64,000 nucleotides of DNA, taken from Usnea hakonensis (taxonomy: Eukaryota > Ascomycota > Lecanoromycetes > Lecanorales > Parmeliaceae). The notes under the pieces are model-generated. The model made no database searches, was not told where the DNA came from, and saw only the letters and a list, made by a program, of their open reading frames with translations. Below, piece after piece: positions 1-11,900 of the stretch; position 1 is the stretch's first letter; each line of letters starts with the position of its first letter. The DNA lies in assembly GCA_013423325.1 (NCBI GenBank), contig BLJB01000031.1, positions 62,001 through 126,000 of the forward strand, given 5' to 3'. The position numbers were made by a program, and so were the translations under genes.

Positions 1-156
1 ATTGGACGCTAACGCACAATTGGTCTGTGCCTACAGGTGTCTTATATTTTGCCAATCCTTGAAAGACGAATGACTCCCCCCGGGTTTTCAATGTTTGGGA
101 TGTAAGGAACATTACGTGATTTATCCAACGCCGCTACTAGTCCAAGAGATATCTCC

Positions 157-1349
157 TCACGCTCTTTTTCTCAAAACCCTCCGTGCGGGCGGTGGCATCG
201 CAGTGCTCGCAGTGACCTTCTTCCCCACGGCACGTACCCCAACAGCGTCCTTCTTTGCAGCTGAAGCTGCCTTTCTCGTATTCTTCACAATGGTTGTGCC
301 CGTGGAGATGGCCGAAATGTTGCTTTGGTTGCTCACTTTCCTCACATCCTCCGATTCTTTGGCTACATCCACCCCTCGATTTGGCCTTACTGCTGCCGCT
401 TTCGTTGTTGTGGGATTGGTAGCCTTGCGACCTCCGGCTGCTTTCGGACGCCCCGGCTTAGCTTTCTCATTTACCATGCTAGCTAGGTCGGCCGTTGCAG
501 CTGCTGCGGCAGCTTTGGCAGGCGATGCTAATTTAATCGGTGAGATTGGTTTCAGGGGCGATGTTGGAAGTGCAAAGTGCGGTTTTTGTGGTGATTTGAG
601 CTCTATACGGACCGGCGATTGGGGAAGAGTGCGCGAGTTGGCAGATTTTGGGGAAAGGACTGTAGAGGGATTTGTAGCCTGACGCGCTTTTGCTGTAGTA
701 GCAGTTTTGGCTCGCTTCTTAGGATTTGGTATCCCTCCGATGGGCTCAGTGTTGTTCTCTTTGTCTGCCAGTATAATTACGTCGCTGCGACGCGTCAGAA
801 CTCGCCTTGTAGCTTGGTCGCTTGTGGGAACTCGCCTGGTTCTCTTTGTGCCTCGAGTTTTGGGAGTGTCTGCCGAATTAGAATCCTCAGACACCAGAAC
901 GGGCTTAGGCATGCTTAAAGACACAGCTTCTGCTTCCTTCTCCTCTCGAGGCGCACTCTGCTGCTTTTGATCCGACATTTCCACATACTTCTCCAGAAGC
1001 GCGCCCATGTTCTCTTTCCGCAGAGAGTTCGGAATACGATTTATTCGTAGCTCGATTCGAGTCCGTAAACTTTGAGCTTGAAGGGCGTATTGAGCTCTTA
1101 GCTTTCGAGCGCGTTCCGTGACTGGGAGTAGGTCAATACCCAAGTCTTACGTTGGCCCCGGAAATGCTCACTCTCTAACTGTAAGTTATCAATCAAAGCT
1201 TGTTTCTGTCCTTCCGTAATCGTCATGCTTCTCTTCTGGGGACTTCGTACTGGCGTTCTTGCAGGCGATTGGAGAGTCACAGTCTGCGGGGGAGCCGTCG
1301 AACTAATTTCGGTTGATGATCGGGTTTTCTTCGTACGAGTAGGCGCCAT
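157..1349 (-). CDS. nbl1: Borealin/Nbl1-like chromosomal passenger complex subunit
   Basis: Two exons (1349-1172 and 1121-157) around a 50-nt GT-AG intron give about 380 aa. The join restores a continuous helix (KQALIDNLQLE to TERARKLRAQY, about residues 46-110) that matches the Nbl1/borealin N-terminal domain. In that family this helix bundles with survivin and INCENP to target Aurora B to centromeres and the spindle midzone. The rest is basic, low-complexity and rich in S/T-P sites, and it ends in a conserved-looking RRVLRKRA tail, as in longer fungal borealins. The start is the ATG just before a basic MAPTRTKKT stretch. It diverges from RPN10 with about 280 bp between start codons. The family call rests on the N-terminal helix only. 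Confidence 0.85.
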
Positions 1350-1626
1350 GGCTTATGTTGGGATGGGCAAAGGTTGAATCGAGAGTACAGCAGGATTGGC
1401 ATTTATAGAAAAGACAATGTGGGGAGAAAGTCAAGATTGTAAACAGAGATCGGCGCAAGGATTAAGAAGCGGATTTGCCGCGGTCTTGGCGCTGTCGTCT
1501 GCCTCTGCACTCTGCAGCTTGATCATTGTTTATAACACTCGGTCCGGATTTTACCTGTTGATCTACTTTTACTTCCTCATTTAAAGAAATCATTGTTGGC
1601 TTTCTCTTCTTACATTCAGAGCCAAG

Positions 1627-2765
1627 ATGGGGCTTGAGGCGACCATGATAGTGTAAGCCTTCGCTAAATGCCATATGATACTCGAGCCTCAGCTAACACT
1701 AATAATTGCCAGGCTGGACAACAGCGAGAGCAGCAGAAACGGCGACTATGTGTAAGACTGAACACTTCGAACTCTTGTCACTCAGGAGAGAATGTTGACC
1801 TTTTTAGTCCATCGAGATGGGAAGCTCAAGCAGATGCCGTCAACCTCATCTTTTCCGCCAAAACCCAAGCAAACCCAGAATCCTCTGTCGGTCTGATGAA
1901 CATGGCCGGCAAGGGGCCGGAGATGTTGGTGACTTTGACTACGGATTTTGGAAAGCTACTTGATGGGATGCACCGAACGAAGATAAGAGGAAGCACACAT
2001 CTGTCTACCGCCATACAAATAGCAGGGGTATGTAGACGCAAGAACCTAAACTCGACCCTCGATGCTGATTGAGTCTCATAGCTCGCGCTCAAACACCGCC
2101 AAAATAAACAGCAAAAGCCGCGCATTATACTCTTCACCTGCTCCCCAGTTGACGAGGATGAGAAAAGCTTCGTTCTGCTCGCTCGAAAGATGAAGAAAGC
2201 TGGTGTCTCGATCGACTTCATCGCCTTTGGCGACCTAGACCCAGAGACCATGAACAAACTGAAAGCGTTCAATGAAAATGTAACAGGCGGAGAGGGCTCG
2301 CATCTCGAGATTATTCCACCGGGTCCGAGTCTACTGAGTGACCACATAATATCTACCCCGATATTAGCGGGAGCGGGTGTTGCGCCTCGTGGGGGCGAGA
2401 CTGGCGGCGATGCCGGTGGAGATGCAGGTGGTGATAGCTTTGACTTCGGAGTCGATCCAAGTGCAGATCCGGAGCTTGCACTTGCTTTGAGAATGAGTAT
2501 GGAAGAAGAGAAGGCCCGACAAGAGAAGGAGGGAAAGGCTGGAGATGGCGCAAAGGAGCCCACCTTAGAAGGCATACCAGAGGAAGGTGCAAGCTTGGAG
2601 AGCCAGCCATTGCTTAATGCAGATGGTGAAGCTAGTGGGACTGCGGATGCTCCTGTCTTGAAGCCAGAAGAAGAAGAAAAAAAGGACAAGGAGCATCAAG
2701 GGATGGACAAAATGGAGACGGACAAAGACGACGTGAAAGATAGAGACAATATGGACACAGAATAG
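1627..2765 (+). CDS. rpn10: 26S proteasome ubiquitin receptor Rpn10
   Basis: Four exons (1627-1652, 1713-1751, 1808-2027, 2082-2765) give about 322 aa. The very short first exons encode the conserved start MGLEATMIV/LDNSESSRNGDY of the Rpn10 von Willebrand A domain, which continues through the stretch after residue 22 to about residue 190. A ubiquitin-interacting motif follows (DPELALALRMSMEEE, about residues 225-240). The tail is rich in Asp, Glu and Lys. Rpn10 binds polyubiquitin and sits at the lid-base hinge of the 19S particle. All junctions are GT-AG and phase-consistent. RPT1, another proteasome subunit, lies about 39 kb away in the same window but is not linked in an operon-like way. 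Confidence 0.96.
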
Positions 2766-3038
2766 TCTTGCATACGCACAGCGAGGCGTTTGGGTATATG
2801 AAGCATAGTTAGCGTTTTGCGAGCAGCTCTAGCAGCACAACAGGGCATCACTCTATGAAGAATACGTCCTGCGCCAAAGTGATATGCATACAAATTTTTC
2901 ACCCCTCCTGAAACAGACGCCAGACACCACGCTCATTCTTAGTCTTAATGCATTCAGATAAAGCGCTCACAAGCTTCCCTAGTCTTCGTCGCGGAGTCAT
3001 GATCTCGTCCTTCGAGACTGTTTTCCCCAATCTTGGTC

Positions 3039-3657
3039 TCAGTCCACAAAGCTCCTCAGCTTAGTGATATCATCCAAGATCTCCTGCAAATCCATGTCGC
3101 TTATCTTATTCGTCAGACTGGGTATCAACGTCTTCGCCTCCTCAGCACTCTCGCAACATAAACTCGCTGCGGCCCCCAGGTATCGTTCAGCACGTCTGGC
3201 CCCACGGACGTTTTAGAAATGGTGTGAGAGAAGAAACATACCTAACTGTGACTTTTCAAAAGGCTCCAGTTGCTGATGCGCACCAAGCACGCGTTCCACG
3301 GCCGTAATGTTCTCCGTATTCTTAAATCGCGCGAAAACGTCGAGGTAGTCTTGCGTCTTGATCAACGTCCTGCATGTACGAATCAACCGCTATCCTTCCT
3401 TTTCCTCGGCTTTTTCCCCTCGTCTTCTCACTCCTCTCGCCCTAGCGACAGATCAAGCAGACTTACTCCGTCTCCTCGACCTTTTTCGTTGTCGCGCGAT
3501 GGGCTAAAATCGCGATTATGAGGGCCCGTGCTTCTGAAAGGCTCATGGAGTGTACGTTCTGGAATTCCCCGAGCTTGAGCTCCGAGGTGGCTTCTTCGTT
3601 ACCGCCGACTTGTTCACGAGATCTCGAGGTGGGAACCGCGGCGTTTGTCTGCGCCAT
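3039..3657 (-). CDS. rpb4: RNA polymerase II subunit Rpb4
   Basis: Three exons (3657-3467, 3369-3242, 3166-3039) give about 148 aa, the usual Rpb4 length. Exon 1 has ELKLGEFQNVHSMSLSEARAL, exon 2 has TQDYLDVFARFKNTENI, and exon 3 has SLCCESAEEAKTLIPSL and LDDITKLRSF, the HRDC-like core of the Rpb4/RPC9 family. Rpb4 pairs with Rpb7 to form the stalk of Pol II. The second intron acceptor was chosen at CCGCAG because it restores QLASLCCESAEEA; an upstream CCAG acceptor would break the frame. The start MAQTNAAVP was preferred over an ATG 30 nt upstream because fungal orthologues begin close to the acidic stretch. Confidence 0.93.
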
Positions 3658-4289
3658 TTTGACGATGTGAAATGAACTGGTGGGCAAGGGGGGACAGTTA
3701 GGGAGTTGATAGAGGCGGTGAAGAACAAATATTGTACAGCCTTATAGAAGGAACGAGCCGGCCTCCGACGGCCTCGAGTGTTGTAAGGGCTTCCTTATGA
3801 TATTGTAATGAAAAATGGTGGTAAGCCATCTAGATTGAGCTCTTTGACTTGACATCGCTATTTCTACCCCCGCATCGCTATCGCCACCTCCACAACAGAG
3901 GGGTTAGACTGGAATGGAGAAAACAGCGAAATAATTTCTACGAACAACAATAGGAATGATGTTTCTAAAGCCAAGTAACATAAGCACATAAATCTACGCT
4001 AGTCATTGATTCTTAGTGGGATGATTGCGAAATCACAGTCAATCAATGTTGCGCAGCTTTGAAAAAGCAATGGGTTTCTCGCCATGCCGGGCGATACAAT
4101 CGCTCCTGACCATCTGTACAAGCCTCTATCAGACTTGTGTCTAACGAGCATCTGAAGGGAAGGGCCTTTCCTCAACTGCAATTCCAGTATTTGCAAATCG
4201 GTTCCCAGATGCAATGGCTCTCCCCGGGCCTAATTGTGTCCCACAATGAACCTTGGACGTCAAAGCTGTCGTAAAGCTTCTCCGCAAGA
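3658..4289. other. Intergenic interval
   Basis: This is about 630 bp between the RPB4 start and the TRS23 end, both on the minus strand. It should hold the RPB4 promoter and the TRS23 3' UTR. The short reading frames here show no family resemblance, and no repeat or RNA gene was seen. Confidence 0.5.
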
Positions 4290-4779
4290 TTATCTCGCTC
4301 TCATGTATGTCGTTAAGTGCCGATCAAACGCCTCGCACCTGATTGGCATCTCCAGTTGATAGAACGGATTCTTCGTCACATAATCCGCGTACAGTTCGTA
4401 CACCTTTTTCATTATAACATCAACGTTCGGCTGGTGCGGTTCCGTGAACAAGAGAAATTTGGTGCCGGTAAATGTCTGGAAACATGTCAAGCGGAAGTGG
4501 GAAGATTCGAGGACTTCAACGCCTGTTCTCTGGTTGGACGGAATGCCGAGGGACGAAGGCGTGAGAGACTTGGTAATTGCGTGGACACTGGAGACGGTCA
4601 GCCTTGATCGAATCGTGAGATCGCAGAATGGCTGAGAACGGAGCATACCCATGAAATGTGCCTGCAAGGACTAATAAGTCGTTGACAGAGACCTTGTTAA
4701 GAGCGCTGTTGAAGTCGCGGTTGTAGACTAAACCCCCAGCCTTGTTGATTATTATGAGTGAGTAGACGACCCTGCGCAT
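4290..4779 (-). CDS. trs23: TRAPP complex core subunit Trs23/TRAPPC4
   Basis: Two exons (4779-4649 and 4587-4290) give about 142 aa. Exon 1 has the longin-type opening VVYSLIIINKAGGLVYNRDF and ends at LVLAGTFHG. Exon 2 continues VHAITKSLTPSSLG, then FTGTKFLLFTEP and KNPFYQLEMPIRCEAFD, the Sybindin/TRAPPC4 signature. TRAPP acts as a tethering complex and Rab GEF at the early secretory pathway. The start is uncertain: an ATG 9 nt upstream is in frame, and a splice-acceptor-like CTGACCATGCGCAG overlaps the chosen ATG, so a tiny upstream exon (such as ATGAATGT near 4850) is possible. Residues from VVYSL onward are secure. Confidence 0.93.
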
Positions 4780-4794
4780 GGTCAGCAAGAGCTT

Positions 4795-5100
4795 CTAAGT
4801 AAGGGTCTTTGAACCTGCATAGTCTTGAGCTCCAGCTACACATTCATGAGCTCGACTCCGTAGTCCTTGGCCTTTCCGCTCTCAGATCCTTTTAGCCTGA
4901 GCTAGGACCATCTTGATGAAAGCATCGAGATTGTACTGTCTTCCCGGAGCGTATTCTTCATCGCATGCTTGCTGGTAAAGAGAGGACAAGAGAGGGTAGA
5001 ACTAATGGTCGACGTGCCCTAAAGCTAAAACGAATTGAGGACGTTCTTTAGCCGAAGTCTTCACGAACTTTTGACATCCGCCCACCACTCTCTCACAATC
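4795..5100 (-). pseudogene. Possible decayed coding fragment in the TRS23/eIF3d promoter
   Basis: Minus-strand translation of the bidirectional promoter gives a natural-looking stretch. It runs from about 5080 (KFVKTSAKERPQFVLALG) through one in-frame TAG to FYPLLSSLYQQACDEEYAPG and NLDAFIKMVLAQAKR. A one-base shift then continues as SGKAKDYGVELMNV and LELKTMQV with another stop. No splice pair repairs it. It could be the relic of a duplicated gene, or chance. I do not recognise the family. Confidence 0.25.
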
Positions 5101-5115
5101 GCTTCAACAGAAACT

Positions 5116-6966
5116 ATGCCGATTTCTCTCTCCTCAATAGTGACGGCCCTGCCATCCGAGGAATCATGGGGTCCACCTACGACGACGGACGCGCTCGTGG
5201 ATGGTGTTCCATACGCGCCCTACTCCAAGGGAGACAAGCTGGGGCGGATGGCGGACTGGACAACAGAGGGCAAGGACAGGGAGGGACGAGGGGGAAGGCA
5301 GCAATATAATAGGAACTATAGGGGTAAGATAACCTAAAGTACCTTAAGCAATGGAAAGCTTACAATGTTCGCAGACCAGCAAGTCTACGGTGCTGGCACT
5401 TCAAGCCTATTCGCAGTCCAAGTCGCAGAAGATGAATCCTCCTTCTCCGTCGTCGACAATACTCGCGCTTCAACCAAGACTCGAGGCTTCGGGCGAGGCG
5501 GAGGTACCATATTCCGAGGTCGAGGACGAGGCGGGCGTGATCAGCGTGGAGGACGGGGCACATTCCAGAACTCGAGAGTGGGCGGCCGTGGCGGTCAACA
5601 GGCCTACCTATACGACCAACGGGGGGGTGCTCGAGGTGGACGAGGTGGGCGGAGATTCGGCTGGAAAGATTATGACAAGCCTCAACGGAATCGTGACTCC
5701 TCTGTGAACATCAAACCTGACTGGACAATGTTGGAAGAGATCGACTTCGCGCGGCTACTTAAACTGAACCTTGAAACTTCAGCCGGCGAAGACATTGATA
5801 GCTACGGCTTTCTTTACTACTACGATCGCGGCTACGATAAGCCTCCCGTCAAGAACACGGAGCGGAAACTCAACGTTGTGGATCGCGCTGCGTACAATGT
5901 CACCACCTCCTCAGATCCAATAATTCAAGAATTAGCCGAAAAAGATGAGGCCACTATTTTTGCTACCGACAACATACTCTCGATGCTGATGTGCGCGCCG
6001 CGGTCCGTCTACAGCTGGGACTTGGTCATCACGAAGCAAGGTAGCAAACTGTATCTCGACAAAAGAGACGGATCGTCCCTGGATATGGTATCAGTAAACG
6101 AAAACGCCGCGGATGCACCTTTAGAAGCAAGCGAGGGCAACAAAGATAGCATCAATTTCCCTGGAGCTCTGGCGCTCGAAGCCACCTTCATCAATCACAA
6201 TTTCGCGAATCAGACTGTTCTGGAGAGCGAAACGAGCAAGTTGGAAATGCTGCACGAGAATCCCTTTTACAACCCGTCGGAAGAGACCGAACCTTTAGCA
6301 TCGAAAGCCTACAAATACAGACGCTTCGACCTCTCACTTGAGAAAGATGAAGATCCGCTGCATCTCATCGTGCGCACGGAAATCGATGCGGTCGTGAAGA
6401 ATAACATCAGCGGCGAAGATCAACTACTTACCCTGAAAGCGCTCAACGAGTTTGATCACAAAGCGCAAGGTAGCGGCGGCGCTCTAGACTGGAGGGCCAA
6501 GCTTACGAGCCAGCGGGGGGCGGTGGTAGCAACGGAGATGAAGAACAACAGCTGCAAGTTGGCGAGGTGGGCTACACAAGCCATATTGGCTGGCGCAGAC
6601 GTGATGAAACTTGGGTAAGCTTTCCCCAAAACTCTGCATACCTCTTCCCCAAGAGCCAGCTAAACCTCAATGAACAGGTTCGTATCCCGAGCTTCTCCCA
6701 AGGTACCTGACCGACATGTCATCCTCGGCGTCGTCGGCTACGATCCGCGCAAGTTCGCGGAACAAATGAATCTCAACCTCGCTAATGGCTGGGGTATTGT
6801 GCGGACCATTGTGGACATGTGTCGGAATATGAAAGATGGCAAATATGTCCTGGTAAAGGATCCGAACAAGGCTCTGTTGAGATTGTATGAGGTGCCCGTG
6901 GGGACGTTTGAGGAGGAGGACGGAGAGGAGATTGAGGGGATGGAGGCGGGTGGGGATGAAGAATAG
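5116..6966 (+). CDS. eif3d: Translation initiation factor eIF3 subunit D
   Basis: Three exons (5116-5323, 5375-6614, 6678-6966) give about 578 aa, as expected for fungal eIF3d (Moe1 family). The N-terminus has the short SIVTALPSEESWGP motif. A basic Arg-Gly-rich segment follows (about residues 100-170, for example GRGGGTIFRGRGRGGRDQRG), then the conserved globular region (WTMLEEIDFARL, YNVTTSSDP, MCAPRSVYSWDLVI, RTEIDAVVKN, LDWRAKLTSQRGAVVATEMK, LGVVGYDPRKFAEQMNLN). eIF3d is the cap-proximal subunit that contacts mRNA and the 40S exit side. The C-terminus is acidic. An ATG 81 nt upstream is in frame but lacks family support. All introns are GT-AG and phase-consistent. Confidence 0.96.
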
Positions 6967-7393
6967 GGGCGTTTAACGAGTGGTATGTCTACGCTTGCTT
7001 GTGCAGGCATCTTTGTAAGGATTATGTCGAGCATCAAAACAGCATAGACTGACGCATTATTGAGATCATGTAATATGCTTGTGCGAATTTCGCCTTCCAA
7101 AAGTGTCATCTATCATGATTCACAAGCCCTATAGAGAGGCTACCACAGACGATTCGCTCTACTCGGCATGCCTTTGACGCTTGATTGATGTACAGCTCGG
7201 CTTCCACATCGTCCCGGCATTGAAAGCTCCAAAGTGATCCCATCATCCCTTACCAGTCGAGACCAATCACCCCATCTTCTCACTACCCCTCTTCTCCATT
7301 TCCCCACCCACTCTCAATTACACATCCAATCCCCTCCTCCCTCCTCTCCCCACCCCACACACCACCCTGCCACCTTCCCCCCTCTCCTCCCCC
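6967..7393. other. Convergent intergenic interval with C-rich tract
   Basis: These 427 bp separate the tail-to-tail ends of eIF3d and cytidine deaminase. The plus strand from about 7240 to 7420 is extremely C-rich with few G, so the deaminase 3' UTR (minus strand) is G-rich. No gene was seen. Confidence 0.5.
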
Positions 7394-8721
7394 TCATCCA
7401 CCCCCCTTCAGATCCTCCGGCCCAAAACTCATAGGTAACAACTACGCACAAACACAACTCTCTCATCAGCACGCCATCATCCAATTACCAAGCAGCACAC
7501 TCATAATCATTAGCACTCACAAACACACAACACACACTCTAGCTACTTCTCGTAGAAACTGTGATATGATAAATCCCATGGAAAAGAAAACGTAACGGGC
7601 TAGCAGTGAAGGTTTACGTACTTGCTCGAGCGTCTTGAGCACGCAGGCTCCGGCCTTGTCGTACAGGAATATGGGGGTTGAGAGGGGGCAGAATTCGCGG
7701 AGGCTATTGGGGGGAGGGTGGGAGTTGTTAGTGGTGGTGAGAGGGGTGGGGGAAGGAGGAGAAAGGGGAATGTTTGGGGAAAAGGGGGGGGAGGGGAAAG
7801 CGTTGAGGGGGAGAAGGGACATACAATTGACGGCACATGCCACATGGTGACGCTTTGGACAGGACATGGCTTGGTCAGTTCTCTTGCGTCTTGCGTATTG
7901 TGTGGATAAGAGGGGGACAAAAGGCAAGAAGAGAAAGAGCCTCGATTGACGAGAAACGTACCTGGTGGGCTGATATCCGTAGCCACAGCAATAGCTTTGA
8001 ACGATAAATGGCCTTGTGTCTGTAGGAACCCCCCCCCTTGATCATCAGTAAAGCACTAGAACGATCCACTTCCTTGATCCTCGAGAAGAGAGAGACTAAG
8101 GAAGACCCCTCTATAATCTTTGATATGATATCAAGTGGAAAAAACACACACACATAACCAACCATCCCTCTCTCCCCACTCCTGCTCCAAAAATCAAAAA
8201 GCAAAAACAAGGTTATATAAATGAAAAACTCACCACCGCCGTCCCCCCGGCACACCGCTCAGCACACGTCCCGACGGGATAACTCGCGTTCTCAACATTG
8301 GCCCCTGTAATGACGGAGCCGTCTTGGGATAAAATGGCCGCGCCGACGCGGAAATGGGAGTATGGACCTGCGTGTTCCGTCTCGAGGGGTCAGTCTTGTG
8401 GATGGGGGATGTTTGAAAAAAAGGGGAGGGTTGCGGCGAGGGAAGGTGTGCTGAGGGATGGAGAAATATACAGAGGGAATGCGGGGGGGGGGTTTTTTAT
8501 CAGATTGTTTCTGTTATATAGGAAAATATAGAGGGGAAAGGGGGGACAGGGTCCGAGTGAATGTATGCGATTACGGTCCAGAGATCAGGACAAATGGACA
8601 TGGACATACAATAGGCCCGCGCCTTCGCAGTGATAGCCTTCTCCTTCAGCTCTTCTACCGAGCGGTCGTCGAGACCGAATCGGTCTAAGCCTTGGTGTAC
8701 ACAATCTGGACCAGACTGCAT
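7394..8721 (-). CDS. cdd1: Cytidine deaminase (six exons)
   Basis: Exons at 8721-8610, 8367-8234, 8019-7962, 7852-7825, 7703-7622 and 7441-7394 give 153 aa, a normal length for the homotetrameric pyrimidine-salvage enzyme that converts (deoxy)cytidine to (deoxy)uridine. Joined, they read VEELKEKAITAKARAYC, PYSHFRVGAAIL, GANVENASYPVGTCAER (catalytic Glu beside zinc Cys), GHLSFKAIAVATDISPP, ASPCGMCRQFLREF (two zinc Cys) and the conserved end LLPMSFGPEDL. All five introns are GT-AG and every phase closes. Exon 4 is only 28 nt but carries the PCGMC zinc motif. The introns (up to 242 nt) are long for this window, and their minus-strand pyrimidine tracts appear as G-rich plus-strand runs. Confidence 0.93.
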
Positions 8722-8988
8722 TCTCCAGATATTGTTGGGGCGAAATGGTTTTGGAGGTTGATAATGTCAAGTAAAAGGAGTTTTGACTGATCACTTTGAA
8801 GTTTGCTCGGCGAATGCAACGGGTATGGTATTTACGCCCTCATGCTCTATATTCAATGTTGCTACAACTAAAAGGCGTCCAAACGAAATGCACGATCGCT
8901 AGCGTCCTGCATAAAGTACCAAAACCCGCAAACCATGACACGCCTCGCAATGCCGCTGTCCTTGTTCTCTTCCGGTATCCGGGCTATC

Positions 8989-11900
8989 CTACACGTCCTC
9001 CTCCTCATCGTCGCCCAGTAATTCGTCCTCATCAGGGTCAACGACCGCGTATCTCCCCCCTCTCGCAAAGTCGCTCCGTTGCGTATACCTCCTTCCGCCC
9101 CCGAATAATCCCATGATCCCTCTCCACGCGCTCGCGAGCAAAAGCGGTAACGTCGACACGACGGCTACCACAGCGCTGACTGCCGTGATGGGCCATGCGA
9201 TCCACGGCTTATCTGCATTAAAAGCACTGCCTGAATCACCAAGCCTGATACGCCCAAATTTGCCATCCCAATTGGCCCAGACCCAATATCCAACTCCTCC
9301 TGCAATAAGGACCGGTAAGACAAATACGAGTACGAAGAACCAGAAGCCGCTGAGGCCTCTCTTGCGCTTTTCGCGGTCGAGGTCGCCTTCGTGACCTTTG
9401 CAAGGTAATTCTTGCGATGTGTATTCTAGTTCCCGACCACCTTTGCAAGTGTCGAGGGGAGTGCGGCGATAGCCTGTGGGAGTAAAATAGGACAATAGCT
9501 CCGGGTCTTCAACGCAAGCTTGGCTGTGATCAGGAGGCGACAGACCAGCGACGAGTTGGCAGGAGCCATCATTGCCGACTTCGTAGTTGTAGTCACTGGA
9601 GAAAGTGTTAGCAAGATTTCGTGAAAACGGCAGAAAAACAGGAATTGAAGATGTAAGCCTTACCACTCAAAATCCTCCCTAGTGCATTCGCAATCCCGGG
9701 AGATGTTGTGCAGATGTGGTATGTCCAAACCGTTGTAACATTTTGCTTCAAGTCTCTTGCGGTGATATTGCGCAACATGTCCGAATAGGCAGTTGTCTTT
9801 CTGAGAAGGATGCTTGGGTTCCCAGAGGTAGTAGTCACCACCCTCTGGATCCTTCTCGTCCAATTCACATTGCACATCGGCCAAGCCGGTAAAGTCGAGA
9901 TTGACAGTGGCAACTTTGTCGCCACTTGCGCTTACTTTACCCCAAAGAATGAAGTTTCGAGACCTGTCTGAAGGAACAGTAGATATGGCCGCAACAGTGA
10001 AGTCGGCGTCTGCGAACACATATTCTTGCCAGTCGATTCCCTCATTCAAAGAGTAGAACACGGATCGGGTGGCAACATCCTCTTCAACAATGACGATGAT
10101 GGAACCCTGGTCGCCATACTCCCACATATAATTGCCTTTTTTAACAGCGTGCCATTCAACGCCACCATCTCGAGTGATGAAAGTGTCTGCTTCGGCTTTT
10201 CTGCCCAGATACTCGCCAACATTACCGACACCCATCATCAAACCAATGGCGGACGGGGACGAGAACGTAGCACGGGGATCCCGGCGTTCGGTGTAGCTAT
10301 GCAGATGCAGGGAACACTTGAAGGTGTCTTTAGGATCGCACTCATATTTACGACCCTCAGCGTCTTTAGACGGGGCGTGCAAAGGTGCCCATTGAGCACC
10401 ATCGTTATGGGTGATCAGGGTTCTCAGCTTTTTGGATTTACCCTGGTCGGCGTCCTTCATGTTGGCAACCGTATTTACTAGTATGACACCTTCAAGGCCA
10501 AGCATCTTCTCGAAATCAACATATCCCCGGCGGTTCCTGTTGACGCCGTTGAGACTCATGACATAAGATGTACCATTGCTGTTACTCTTGATGATCGACC
10601 CATACTCCGACTCCTCGCGATCATTAACCGTGACATGTAAGAAGACGGCATGCGTAGAGCTATCCAGCACGGTGTAAGCTTTTTGAGCGGGCACCTCAAA
10701 GCTCGGCGGAAATCTTGCGTCTGCGAACGTCTTGCCATCCACGCTAGTATGGCATGTAAGAGCGTCACGGTCATCTTGCCGTCTGGCAGCTACGACAATG
10801 AACTCAGACATGGTGGCAAAATCGATGATATCGTCGAATGGCTGGTGGTCATTTGCGAACCAGTTGTCGCTCCATTTAAGCTGTAGAGGATTGTTCGGCT
10901 TCTCATCTTGGTACTGCTCGCAGTACACGAGCTTTTCGTCGCCCCCACCCCGGCCTTCCTCCTTGATGAATTCGCACTTGTTGACGTAGCGCAATCTATG
11001 CTCCCAATTGGCACCTCGATCTTCGCTGAAGAACGCGACATTGTGGCAATCGCCCTTGTTGGATCCATCGCAGTCAACAGCACCGGTCCAAATAAGCCAA
11101 TCTTTGTAACCAGCATGGAAGCTCAGAATTTGAAGCTTGTCTCGCGTGGGCTCTGCTGGGGCTTCGAAGTGGCCAATATTGGCGCCTCTATTGACCGAGT
11201 AGAAAACTTGGTTGCCGCTTGTGAGGAAGTAGACCACATCGTTGAAATACTGGTGAGGGTAGATGGCCATAATTTCTTCACCTTTGAGAATTTGATCCCA
11301 GGTCTTACCGGCATCATTAGTAATGTAAACCTTACGGTCATCAGTCCGCATGATGATTGTTTCGTCAGTACCCGTGCTCTTCTCAGTCCTCTCCAAGTAG
11401 AAGTACTCCTCGAAGCGTTTGGCACCAAAAGTCGTAAGCTCTTTGCTTATCTGTCCACTTGCGGGAGGCTTAATGGTCTCATTGCATGACCGCTCTACTT
11501 CTTTGTCTAACGCGACAGCGCCTTTAGCTTCTCGGTCGCAGTCATTACCAGGAATAAGCCTGAAGCCAGAGCTACCCATGTATGTGGCTTCTGAGCTATC
11601 GCACTGGTCTTTGGGCACCGGTAGGATGCCTGCTGGGGTGCACTCGCTTCCATCCTCGCTGGGAACGAAATTGTAGTCGCATTCGAAATCCTCCTCAGAA
11701 CAAGCGCAGGGCTCGAATTCTGGTACAGGGTCCTTAAACTCTTCATCTACGAAACAATCCGCATCGGCCTTGCGTCTGCGGTACCATTGCTTGTGACCCA
11801 TGATGCAAGTTGGATCGCCCTTTTCGTCGACGCGCGCAAACCATTTCTCGAAGTCCTCGTCCTTGCATTTTCCTTCATGAAGCTCAGCAAAGTCAACGGC

